The position numbers were made by a program, and so were the translations under genes. A DNA stretch of 64,000 bases from UBA10324 sp038326325 (GTDB lineage: Bacteria > Bacteroidota > Bacteroidia > Chitinophagales > UBA10324): contig JBBQJW010000003.1 of the NCBI GenBank assembly GCA_038326325.1, positions 127,075 to 191,074 of the forward strand, read 5' to 3'. Each line of letters opens with the position of its first letter. The stretch's first letter is position 1. Shown here in pieces: positions 45,800-57,500 of the stretch. Below the pieces are notes generated by a model, which was given only the letters and a program-made list of their open reading frames with translations, searched no databases and had not been told where the DNA came from.

Positions 45800-45961
45800 G
45801 AAAAAAATATTTTCTATTGCAGAGTTATTCACCAATCAACATTTTATTTTTCTCCAATGGAGTTGCGCACTTTTCATTGGGGAAAACTTTTTAAATAAGT
45901 ATCATGCTCAGAGTGACAGAGTAATTTACTTAGTGTCATCAAATTAAAAAAACCATTTAAC

Positions 45962-46309
45962 ATGGCAACAAAAGCAAAAAAAGCTGCTCCAAAAAAGGCA
46001 GCAAAAAAAGCAGCTCCGAAAAAGAAAGCGGCTGCTCCTAAAAAAGCAAAATCTGCACGCAAACCTAATGCTGCATTTATGCGTCCATTAGCTATTGGTG
46101 CAGCATTGCAACCAGTAGTAGGTAACAAACCATTACCTCGTACTCAAGTTGTTAAAAAACTTTGGGAGTACATTAAGAAAAACGGATTGCAAGACAGCAA
46201 AAACAGACGCGCAATCAATGCTGATGCTAACTTAAAAGTCGTTTTCGGCGGCAAAGCACAGGTGAGCATGTTTGATATGGCTAAATTGGTGAACAAGCAC
46301 CTTAGCTAA
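45962..46309 (+). CDS. SWIB/MDM2-domain protein with Lys/Ala-rich histone H1-like N-terminus
   Basis: 115 residues. Residues 1-36 are almost only Lys, Ala and Pro (KAAPKK units), like bacterial histone H1-like tails that bind DNA. Residues ~40-115 are a complete SWIB domain: GNKPLPRTQVVKKLWEYIKK, LQDSKNRRAINADANLK, FGGKAQVSMFDMAKLVNKHL. Fusion of the two is known from several Bacteroidota and Chlamydiae. It is probably a nucleoid-associated protein. Monocistronic, with a strong terminator after it. Confidence 0.92.
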   Translation: MATKAKKAAPKKAAKKAAPKKKAAAPKKAKSARKPNAAFMRPLAIGAALQPVVGNKPLPRTQVVKKLWEYIKKNGLQDSKNRRAINADANLKVVFGGKAQVSMFDMAKLVNKHLS

Positions 46310-46331
46310 TCAAATCAAAATTAAAGAACAG

Positions 46332-46368
46332 AGGCTGTAGCGATTTCCGTTACAGCCTTTTTCTTTTC
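46332..46368 (+). terminator. Rho-independent terminator of the SWIB gene
   Basis: AGGCTGTA (46332-46339) pairs with TACAGCCT (46351-46358), followed by TTTTCTTTT. The descending arm contains CGTTACAG, one base off the TGTWACA motif. Confidence 0.85.
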
Positions 46369-46416
46369 AGATAATTCAGTAAATATTTATTGAAAATATT
46401 TTTATAAGCCAAACTG

Positions 46417-47073
46417 TTACACCTTGCTGTATCTCATCACATCATTTATGGAGGCATAAGAATTTTTCATCAGTGAATTGATATTATTTTTTTTAATCCA
46501 CTTTACTTCTGTAATTCCTTCTTCTGCCTGCGGAATAAAATCGCTGTGGCTGGTTTGTTTCATAAAATACCAGTAAGTGCTTTTTATAATTCTGCTTTTA
46601 TTTTCCCAATAAGTGTGAACAGTGCAGGGTTGATTCCATTCATAAAAAATAATGGGGGCTGTAACTTCTATGTTTCTTATTCCGGTTTCTTCTTCCACTT
46701 CTCTTTTTGCAGCAGCAATAATTTTTTCTTTGTGCTCAACTTTCCCTTTGGGTAAATCCCATTTTCCCTTTCTGAAAATCATTAGGATTTCGTTCATGTT
46801 ATTTTCAACCAATCCACCTGCAGCATCTATAGGTTTAAACAATGAGTTGAATTCTTTTATCAATTCATTTTCGTTTTCATGAAAAACTATTCCAGCAATT
46901 TCATAATTCTTGTTTTCTAACTTCCCGATTAATTGGGTTAGTTGATTTCCGTCAGAAAAATTTTCCTGTAACAGTGTTTTAGAAGATAACTCCAATGCCT
47001 CTATTGATGGTAACACAAATCCATTTGAACATAAGTACAATGGATTATTTCCGATAAAAATTTTAAAAGGCAT
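46417..47073 (-). CDS. Nudix hydrolase
   Basis: 218 residues. The Nudix box GX5EX7REVEEETGI is perfect, starting at the Gly of KGKVEHKEKI (about residue 120). The N-terminal ~85 residues (FKIFIGNNPLYLCSNGF) are an extra domain found in a group of Bacteroidota Nudix proteins. ILMIFRKGKWDLPKGKVEHK precedes the box, and AEEGITEVKWIKKNNI follows. The enzyme hydrolyses a nucleoside diphosphate linked to another moiety, substrate unknown. Divergent from pyrE. Confidence 0.92.
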   Translation of the reverse strand: MPFKIFIGNNPLYLCSNGFVLPSIEALELSSKTLLQENFSDGNQLTQLIGKLENKNYEIAGIVFHENENELIKEFNSLFKPIDAAGGLVENNMNEILMIFRKGKWDLPKGKVEHKEKIIAAAKREVEEETGIRNIEVTAPIIFYEWNQPCTVHTYWENKSRIIKSTYWYFMKQTSHSDFIPQAEEGITEVKWIKKNNINSLMKNSYASINDVMRYSKV

Positions 47074-47136
47074 AGGGCAAAGTAATTGATTAAATTTTCA
47101 TTTCTGGTTCTGATGAAAACAATTATGTTTGAAACC

Positions 47137-47784
47137 ATGATTTTATCGAAGTCGGTAGCCAACAAAACAGCCTCGCTGTTGTTACAAATAAAGGCAATTA
47201 AGTTAAACCTTCATACACCATTTACATGGGCAAGCGGATGGAACTCACCCATTTATTGCGATAACCGCCTTTCACTTTCATATCCTGAAATAAGAACTTA
47301 CCTGAAAGAGCAATTGGCTGATGTAATCAAAAAAAAATTTCCCGAATGTGAATGTATTGCCGGAGTTGCAACAGCAGGAATTGCTCACGGTGCATTGGTG
47401 GCTGATGCGTTAGACTTACCATTTATATATGTAAGGTCGTCGCCAAAATCGCACGGGCTTACCAATATGATTGAAGGAAAAGTTTTACCCGGGCAGAAGG
47501 TAGTTGTGATTGAAGATTTGATTTCAACAGGTGGAAGCAGTTTAAATGTGGTGAATGCTTTGCGCGCAGTTGATTGTCAGGTGATGGGATTAATAGCGCT
47601 CTTTACTTATGGATTTGATACTGCAGAGAATAATTTTTTAAACACTGATTGTCCGTTTTATACTCTTACAGATTATGATGTGCTTATAAAAAAGGCAGTT
47701 GAGCAAGGCTCTGTTCAATCAACTGATATTGATTCGTTAACTGCGTGGCGAATGAAACCTTCGGAGTGGAGCAAAGGACTGTAA
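47137..47784 (+). CDS. pyrE: Orotate phosphoribosyltransferase
   Basis: 215 residues from ATG 47137 (MILSKSVANKTASLLLQIKA), the position that fits family N-termini; in-frame ATGs at 47086, 47113 and 47125 are less likely because TATGTTTG (47124-47131) is a full -7 match. FTWASGWNSPIYCDNR binds orotate; VVVIEDLISTGGSSLNV is the PRPP loop with the acidic pair. It makes orotidine-5'-phosphate from orotate and PRPP in pyrimidine synthesis. The next gene follows 9 bp later. Confidence 0.95.
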   Translation: MILSKSVANKTASLLLQIKAIKLNLHTPFTWASGWNSPIYCDNRLSLSYPEIRTYLKEQLADVIKKKFPECECIAGVATAGIAHGALVADALDLPFIYVRSSPKSHGLTNMIEGKVLPGQKVVVIEDLISTGGSSLNVVNALRAVDCQVMGLIALFTYGFDTAENNFLNTDCPFYTLTDYDVLIKKAVEQGSVQSTDIDSLTAWRMKPSEWSKGL

Positions 47785-47793
47785 CAGTTTCTT

Positions 47794-48390
47794 ATGAATT
47801 ATTTTCTTTTTCTTATTCCCGTTCTTAATGCTGCTTTTGGATGGTGGGTTATTGAAAGTTTTGTGCTCTTTGTATTTCGGCCTTACGACCCGGTTAAAAT
47901 TGCAGGTGTAACAGTTCAGGGAATTCTTCCTTCACTTCAAAATAAAATTGCTGAGAAAGCAGGGGAGTGGGCGCAACAGAATATTTCAAATGAAAAATTA
48001 GAATCTATTTTACTTTCTGATACAAGTATGAAAGAGATGCACATTTATCTGGAAGAAAAAGCAGATGACTTTATCAGAAATAAACTCACAGAAAGAATTT
48101 CACTTTTGAAAATGTTTATTACAGAAGGAATAATTATTCAGGCAAAAGAAGTTCTGGTAGAACAATTAAATAAAATGATTCCGGAATTGATAAAAGGATT
48201 TATTCCGAAGGTAACTGAGAAGATGAATATTAAAAGCGAGATTGAAAATCGAATTTCGAATTATCCATTGCAACATTTTGAAATGGAAATGAATACTATC
48301 TATGGAAAAAGAATTTTCGGTATAAAACTATTAGCAGCAATTGTTGGATTGTTGATTGGTATTCTCGAAATCACTTTGATTGTATTTTAA
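47794..48390 (+). CDS. DUF445-like membrane protein
   Basis: 198 residues with N-terminal (FLFLIPVLNAAFGWWVIESF) and C-terminal (LLAAIVGLLIGILEITLIVF) transmembrane segments and a long helical middle (LPSLQNKIAEKAGEWAQQNI and later segments). RPYDPVKIAGVTVQGILPSL near residue 28-48 and the C-terminal GLLIGILE are typical of the DUF445/YheB group, whose role is unknown. It probably shares the pyrE transcript. Confidence 0.8.
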   Translation: MNYFLFLIPVLNAAFGWWVIESFVLFVFRPYDPVKIAGVTVQGILPSLQNKIAEKAGEWAQQNISNEKLESILLSDTSMKEMHIYLEEKADDFIRNKLTERISLLKMFITEGIIIQAKEVLVEQLNKMIPELIKGFIPKVTEKMNIKSEIENRISNYPLQHFEMEMNTIYGKRIFGIKLLAAIVGLLIGILEITLIVF

Positions 48391-48583
48391 GTTGAAACAG
48401 TAAGACAATTAAAATTTCAGTGTTTAAAGTGTATCAGTTTACAGTTGGGAACAAGGGAGCAATGGACTAAATTTATCGCTGATTTTGAAACCATAAAAAG
48501 CAGTGCATTTTAAAGGTATTAAACAAAGTTTTATTCTGTGTAATTTACTTGAAAATGGAAGGGTTTGCTTTTCCAGTTTGCGG

Positions 48584-51500
48584 ATGAATTATGATACTTT
48601 GATTTTGAATTACAAGTCAAAAATTTCAGTAATTTTATTGTTTAGTATTTTATTTTTTTCTAACACATTATTTGCCGAAACAAAAATTTCTCCGTCACCA
48701 CCTCCACCACCTGTTAATGATAATTGTGTAAACGCAATTAGTGTAACGGTTAATGGGTTAATTGTAAGTGGAGTAACTCAAAATGCAACTTTAGAAGCGG
48801 GAGAATTAACAGATTGTGCAATTGCGGGAAGTACTCAATCTGTTTGGTATTATTTTACTGCAACAGCAACCAGCATTTCGGTTTCGGTTAATTCTACAGC
48901 AGGTGGATGTTTTTTAAGTTCAGCTATTTGGTCAGGGGCCTCAGGATGTCCGGTTGCAAATGGATGTAGTGCGCTCTCATGTCAATCAGCAGCTGGTGGT
49001 CCTAATAATAATGTCCATAACCTAATCAACTTAACAATTGGTATAGATTACTACATTCAGATTATGTATAACCCTGGTGGAGCTTGTGGTGCTTCTGCCG
49101 GATTTGATGTAACAGTTTCAACCACTCTTCCTGCTAATCCCTCTAATCCACCTCCCGTTTCAACATGTTCTTCGCCTGCTGGATCAGTTTGTGTTTTAAA
49201 TTTTTTACCTGGCACTTATGCTCAAATAGCTGCCAACTGTACAACCTATCCCAACCCAGTTGCAGCAAATAACAATAATGAAGTTTATCATAGCTGTTTT
49301 TCATTTACAGCTCAATATAGCTCAACTATCAATTTTCAAATGGCACCCACCTCTACCTGCGGAACTTTTACCTGGTGGGATTGGCAATTATATAATAGTT
49401 CATGTAGTTCTATTGATTGCGGAGATTATAACAATCTTTCATCAACAGGATTAATATGCGGTAATAACTATGAGATGTGTTACACCTTCGAAATCCCAAA
49501 TGGATGTACTTACACCAGTATTATCCCATATATTATTGCTATTCCTCCGGTTATTGCTGTTCCTACTACTCAAGCAATTTGTAAAGGTGAATCTGTTCCG
49601 TTAACTGCTTTTGCAATCGGAGATGTTTCTTATCAGTGGGCACCATCGACAGGATTAAATGCAACCACAGGTGCCACTGTTACAGCCAACCCTTTAGTAA
49701 ATACAACCTATACTGTTACAGGTTTTGATGCTGGCGGATGTACACAAACTGCAACCGTAGTTGTAGTGGTGCATCCTGTACCTGTTTTAAGTGCGAGTTT
49801 AACACCTCCGAGTTGTGGTAACTCAAATGGTATTATTAATTTAACTGTTAGTGGAGGTGGTGGACCATTCACATATTTATGGAGTAATGGGTATAACAAT
49901 CAAGATTTAACTTTTGTATTAGCGGGAACATACATTGTTACAGTTACCAATACATTTGGGTGCACGGCAACATACTCTGGAACATTAAATAATACTGGGT
50001 TTTTTACATCATCTTTTACCCAAATAAATAATACATGTGCTGGCGGTACGACCGGCAGTATTAATATAACTCCGCAGATACCTTCGGTAAATCCTCCATA
50101 TACTTATTTATGGACTACAGGAGCTACCTCGCAGGATTTGAATAGTCTGAGTACAGGGACTTATACCATTACTATTTCAAATTCTGTTGGATGCACAAGT
50201 ATTCAAACTATTAATATTACCGAACCTCCACTTATGAATATTTCAAGTGTAATTGCAAATGTTAATTGTTTCGGAAGTGCAACGGGAGGAATTGATTTAA
50301 CTGTTACAGGAGGAACCGCACCTTACATTTATCATTGGAACACTAATGCTACAACTCAGGATTTATCAAATCTATTTTCAGGAAACTATTCTGTAACAGT
50401 TTATGATGCAAATGGATGTAGCGCAGTTGCAGGACCGATTACTATAACTCAACCTGCTCCAATTTCCTTTTCAGATATAATTACAAATGCTTCCTGTTCA
50501 GGTTCAACAGATGGAGCTGTTGATATTACTGTTAATGGTGGAAGCAATCCATACACTTTTGCATGGTCAAATGGTGCAACTACTGAAGATGTAACAGCTT
50601 TAAGTGCCGGACCTATTTCTGTAAACATTTTTGATGCAAGCGGATGCCCATATACATGGAACGGAAATATAGCTGCCGGAACAGGATTAATATTGTCGGC
50701 AAATATTACCCATGTTTTTTGTTTTGGAAACGGTAATGGCGCAGTTAATTTAACTGTTACAGCAGGATCCCTTCCATTCACTTACAATTGGTCAAATGGA
50801 GGAACAACTCAAGATTTATCAAATTTATCAGGTGGAGTTTATAGTGTAACAGTTATAGATGCTGCTGGTTGTTCTGTAACAGGAAGCTATACTGTTCTTG
50901 AACCTTCGGCTATGAGTTTGTTTGAAACTCATCTTGTTGTTGGCTGTGACAATAATTCAATTAATCTCACTGTTGCGAGTGGTTCTGCCCCCTTTACTTA
51001 TATCTGGTCAAATGGAGCAACCATTCAGGATCCCATTGGAATTCCTGCAGGAAATTATTCTGTTACAGTTACTGATGCGAATAACTGTACTGCGGTACTT
51101 TCAAATATTGTCATTAACTCTTCGCCTGTAAATACCGTTAATCTTTTGCAGGCTGCTCCGTCTTGTGGGGTCAATGACGGAACTGCTTTAATTGATTTTA
51201 TCACAGGTGGAGGAGGACCCTTTACATATTTGTGGAGCAACGGCGGAACAACTACCCAAATAAATAATATTTCAGCCGGGACTTATTCTGTTACAGTTTC
51301 AAATTCTTCAGGTTGTACTTCCTCTGCTTCTATAACTTTAATATCACCAAGTGGTCCTGCTTTATCTTCCACTCATGTAGATGTGCTGTGTAACGGTGCC
51401 TCAACAGGTAGCATTAACTTGTCCGTTGTAGGGGGAACTGCACCATTTAATTATATATGGAGTAATGGTTCTACTATACAAGACCCCTTGAATTTAACCG

Positions 51501-54500
51501 CTGGTAATTATACTGTTACAGTTACTGATGTCAATAATTGTCAGGTAACAACCACAATAAACATCAGCCAAAATGCGTCGACTGTTTTATCACAAACAAA
51601 TGTTAATTCAACATGTGGCTCTACAAACGGCAGCATTAATTTATCTGTGGTTGGAACATCCCCCTTTATTTATTTATGGAATAACGCTGCTACAATCCAA
51701 GATTTGAGTTTTATTGGAGCTGGAAATTATTCTGTAACAGTTACCGATGCTAATAGTTGTACTTCTTCTTTATCTGTTACAGTAAACAATTCACCCGGCC
51801 CGACTTTGAGTTTTATTTCTCAGGATGTTTCTTGTAATGGAGCTGCATCCGGCAGTATTAATTTGACTGTCAATGGCGGAACAGCTCCCTTTACTTACTT
51901 GTGGAATAATGGCGCTACAACTCAGGATATATCAAACCTCATTACCGGAATTTATACTGTGGTTGTAACAGATGCCAATAATTGTATTGCGAATGGAGGA
52001 GTAATTATTATTCAACCTGCAGTGAATATTTTATCAGAAACTCATGTTAATGCAACCTGCGGTTTATCAAACGGTTCAATTGATTTAACTGTAACAGGTT
52101 CAAATCCTCCTTTTGTTTATTTATGGAGTAATGCAAGCTCATTCCAGGATTTGTCTGGTTTGGCGGTTGGAACTTATACTGTTACAGTTACTGATTTCAA
52201 TTTGTGTTCAAGCACCCTTTCGGTTTCAATTTCTAACACAAGCGGTCCCACATTAACTGAAACTCATATTGATGCTTTATGTAATGGAGCTAATTCAGGA
52301 AGTATAAATCTGAGCGTTAACGGAGGTTTAGCGCCATATACTTATTTCTGGAATACAACCGCCACAACCCAGGATATAAATAATCTTGTTGCCGGAAACT
52401 TTACTGTAACAGTTACCGACTTTAATAACTGTCAATCTATAAGCACAATTATTATTTCGCAACCAACTGCGTTGTCGTTATCTGAAACACATGTTAACGC
52501 AAATTGTGGTTCAAGTAATGGAAGCATTAACCTTTCAGTTACAGGCGGAACAATTAACTATTCTTACAACTGGAGCAATGGCGCAATTACTCAGGATATT
52601 TCTTCCATAAGTTCAGGAGCATATACTGTAACAGTTACCGATGTGAATAATTGCTCAGCTACCCTAACAATTAATCTAAGCAATCTTAGTGGACCTTCTT
52701 TGACAGAAACTCACAGCAATGTTTTGTGTAATGGAAATAATTCAGGCAATATTAATCTTACAGTTAATGGCGGAACTGCTCCATACACTTATATCTGGAG
52801 TAATTCAGCTACCGCCCAGGATATAAATAATCTTCTTGCCGGAAATTATACTGTTACAGTTACCGACTTCAATAACTGTCAGGCTACAATTACTATAAAT
52901 ATTTCAGAGCCTGCATTATTGACTTTAAGTGAAACGCATATTGATGCAACTTGTAGTGCTGCAAATGGAAGCATTAATCTATCTGTAAATGGTGGTTCAC
53001 CTAACTATGCTTACAATTGGAATAATGCCTCAACAACTCAGGATGTTTCTGTATTAAATTCGGGTGTATATACTGTAACAGTTACTGAAGCAAATAATTG
53101 TTCAGTCACGCTTTCCATAAATATTGGTAATACAAACGGACCTGTTTTATCAGAAACCCATGTTAATGTTTTGTGTAACGGAAGTAATTCAGGAAGTATT
53201 GACCTTTCAATCAATGCAGGAACTGCACCTTATTCATATATCTGGAGTAATGCATCTGCAACACAAGATATAAGTGCGCTTATCACCGGAAATTATACTG
53301 TTACAGTTACCGACTTCAATAACTGCCAGTCATCATTAACAATTAATATTTCAGAACCCACCACATTTGCAATATCGGAAACTCATATTGATGCAAATTG
53401 TGGTACTGCAAATGGAAGTATAAATCTTACTGTTGCCGGAGCAACTCCAAACTACAGTTACATCTGGAGTAATGGTTTTATAACACAGGACATCAATAAT
53501 ATCAGTGCAGGAGCATATACTGTAACAGTTACCGATGCGAATAGTTGTTCAACAACTTCAATAATAAATATCAGCAATTCAAGTGGGCCAGTTTTATCGG
53601 AAACTCATGTTAATGTTTTATGTTTTGGAAATGGCACTGGCAGCATTGACCTTTCTGTTATTGGAGGAGTTACACCTTACACTTATTTGTGGAGCAATGC
53701 AGCAACTACTCAGGATATTGTGTCATTAATCTCAGGAGCATATACTGTAACAGTTACCGACTTCAGTAATTGTCAGGCTATACTTTCAATTAATATTACT
53801 GAACCAATAGCAATATCTTTAACTGAGACACATGTTGATGTGTTTTGTAACGGAAATAATTCGGGTAGTATTAATCTGACAGTGAATGGGGGAGTAGCCC
53901 CCTATTCATATTTATGGAGCAATGCTTTTGCAATTCAGGATATTTCCGCTCTTTCTGCAGGAACATATACTGTAACAGTAACAGATTTTAATAATTGCAC
54001 TTCAACTACTTCTCTTAATATCATTGAGCCAACTGTTTTAGCTGTTAGTGAAACTCACATTGATGCCGGGTGCGGTTCTTCGAATGGAAGTATTGACATA
54101 ACAGTATCAGGCGGTTCTCCTAATTATAATTACAATTGGAACAACGCTGCTATTTCTCAGGATATTTCAAATATTAGCTCTGGTGGATATACTGTAACAG
54201 TTACTGATGCGAATAATTGCAGCGCTTCATTATCAGTTAACATTGCAAACACAAGTGGACCAGGTTTGAACGAAACGCATGTGAATGCATTGTGTAACAG
54301 TGGAAACACGGGAAGTATTGATCTATCCGTAAATGGCGGGACTGTTCCTTATAACTATACTTGGAATAATGGCTCAACTTCTCAAGATTTAAGCAACCTT
54401 ATTTCTGGAAATTACAGTGTGACAGTTTCTGACTTTAATAATTGCTCTGGTACAGTAACTGTAATTATTTTGCAGCCAACTGCCATTGTATTAAGTGAAA

Positions 54501-57500
54501 CCCATGCTAATCCAAGTTGTGGAATTGCAAACGGAAGTATAAATCTTAATGTAAATGGAGGCACTCCAAATTATTCATATTTATGGAGTAATGGTGCGAT
54601 TGTTCAGGATATTTCAAATGTGGGTTCAGCAACTTATACTGTTACTGTTACCGATGCGAATGGCTGTACAAGTACTTTATCAATAAATTTATTCAATGGG
54701 AACGGACCAAGTTTAAGTGAAACACATGTTAATGCAAATTGCGGAATTGCGAGCGGCTCAATTGATTTGACTGTAACAGGTGGGGTAGTTCCTTATTTTT
54801 ATGTATGGAGCAATGCATTTACTACTCAGGATATTTCAAATTTAATCGGAGGTCTCTATTCGGTGACTGTTACTGATATTAATTTTTGCTCTACAGTAAT
54901 TTCAATTAATCTGCCGACCACCAGTTCTGTTTCATTGCAAACCGCCGTTACGAATGTTACCTGTTTTGGATTTAATGATGGTGCTGTTAACCTTACGGTT
55001 TCAGGAGGAACTCCAAGCTATACTTATCATTGGAATAATAATGCAACCTCTCAGGATCTTAACGGGATAAGCGGAAATGTTTATGGTGTAACGGTTACTG
55101 ATTTGCTTGGATGTACTGCTGTAACTTCAGCAACAGTTATTGAGCATGGACAGTTAACTCCAAGTCAAACGCATATAAATGCAACTTGTGGCCTTTCAAA
55201 TGGCAGTATTGATTTATCAGCCTTTGGCGGATTTCAACCTTATAGTTATTTATGGAGTAATGGTGCAATCACTCAGGATTTGTCAGGACTTTCCGCTGGG
55301 AATTATTCCGTTACAGTTTCTGATGTTAATTTATGTACAGCTACATTGAGTACTACAATTGCAATATCATCCGGACCAACTACACAGTTCGTTTCAACTA
55401 ATGTTTTGTGTAATGGAGCTTCTATTGGAGCAATTAATTTAACTGTAAATGGAGGTAGCGCACCTTATTCTTATCTATGGAGCAATAATTCCAATGTACA
55501 GGACCTCAATAATATCCCTGCCGGAAATTATTCCGTTACCGTTACAGATGCAAATAACTGTTCTGTTACTGGTGCCGTACTAATCACTCAACCAAGTGCT
55601 ATTCAGGTTAACGAAACGCATGTAGATGCTTCCTGCGGAAATTCGAATGGTACAATTGACATAACCGTTAGCGGTGGAACTTTGCCTTACTCATATATCT
55701 GGAGTAATTCGTCGAATACCGAAGACTTAAACAATCTTGCAATCGGGAATTATTCAATAACTGTTACAGATGGAAATAATTGCTCGGCAACAATAACCAT
55801 CTCAATAATAAATGGAGGGGGTAGTTTGCCACTATCAAATATTGCTACTGATGAAACATGTAGCTCTGGAAATGGAAGTATTGATTTAAGTGTAAATGCA
55901 GGAACTGCTCCCTATAATTATGCATGGAGTAATGCACAAATTACACAAGATATTGCCAATTTGTCAGCGGGGAATTATTCTGTTACAGTTACAGATGCGG
56001 GAGGATGCACGGGAACTGCAACTGCTGCAATTAACAACCATCCTTCACCTTCGCTTTCGACTACACATTTAGATGAAACTTGCTCAAACTCTAATGGCTC
56101 TATAGATTTAACTGTTACAGTAGGAGCATTGCCTTATTCTTATATCTGGAGTAATAATTCTCAAACTGAAGATATTTCAAATCTTTCTACCGGAAATTAT
56201 TCGGTTACTGTTACAGATGGAAATAATTGCACAGCGAATATTCAGGTTTCAATACTTAATTCATCGGGCCCAATAATTAATGAAATTCACTTTGATGAAA
56301 ATTGTAATCAGGCTAATGGTTCAATCAATCTTACAATCAATGGCGGTATTCTTCCTTATAGTTTTAACTGGAATAATGGAACAACAACTGAAGATATTTC
56401 AAATTTAGGTTCAGGAAATTATTCTGTAACAGTAACAGATGTAAATGGATGTTCTAATTTGCAAAGTATATTGATAAACAACATTGCCGGCCCACAGCTT
56501 AGCGAAACCCATATTTCAACTTCTTGTGGATTAAATAATGGCTCAGTTGACTTGACTGTAACAGGTGGAACCTTTCCTTTTATTTATTCGTGGAGCAATA
56601 ATTACATAACGCAGGATTTACAAAATATTTCTCCAAATACTTATTCTGTAACAGTTACAGATGCAGGTGGTTGCACCGCCGAATTGACCGGCATAAATAT
56701 TATCTCAAGCACTATTCCAAATTTAAATGAAACACATACTTCATCCACATGTGGAAATGCAAATGCCGGAGTCGATTTGACTGTTACCGGTGGAACGGCG
56801 GGTTATAACTATATATGGAGTAATAATTCCGTTACAGAAGATATTGCAAATATTGTTTCAGGAAATTATTCTGTTACAGTAACTGATGCTGCGGGTTGTA
56901 CTGTTTCATTGAATGCGCTAATAAATAATATTGCAGGACCTCAATTAACTATTATACCAACCGCAACTTCCTGCGGTAACTATGACGGAAGTATTGACCT
57001 TATTGTTAATGGTGGTGCTAACCCTTACAGCTATTTATGGAGTAATTCAACCACAACAGAGGATGTTACTTCATTAGCGGGTGGAAACTATTCTGTTACT
57101 GTAACAGACGCGAATAATTGCACGGTTGAAATAAATATTGATGTAATTGCGTCAATTTATCCTTTAATCAATGCGCATATTACAGGAAACAAAGGTTGTA
57201 TTCCTCTTAGTATTTTTTTTAATAACACAAGTTCAAATGCAACAACTTATAGCTGGATATTCGGTGATGGAACAACTTCAAACGATGTTTCACCAACTCA
57301 CCAATACAACCAAATCGGAAATTTTCCAGTCGAATTAATTGCAACAAGTTCTACCGGATGCAGCGATACTTTAGCAATTGATACTGTTTCAATTTATGAA
57401 ACCCCTATTGCTGATTTTACTTCTGTTCCCTGGATAAATGAAACAACTTTGCTTTCACTTGCTCAATTCAATTTTACAAACCAATCATTATTTGCTTCAA

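Noticed and set aside
48503..48584. GTG start of the giant adhesin at 48503
   Set aside because: It would place 27 non-hydrophobic residues before the signal peptide; ATG 48584 gives a normal one.
49783..57150. Regularly spaced repeats that could be read as a CRISPR or other DNA array
   Set aside because: The repeats are in frame, 210-225 bp long and encode SprB modules; there are no short identical repeats with unique spacers.
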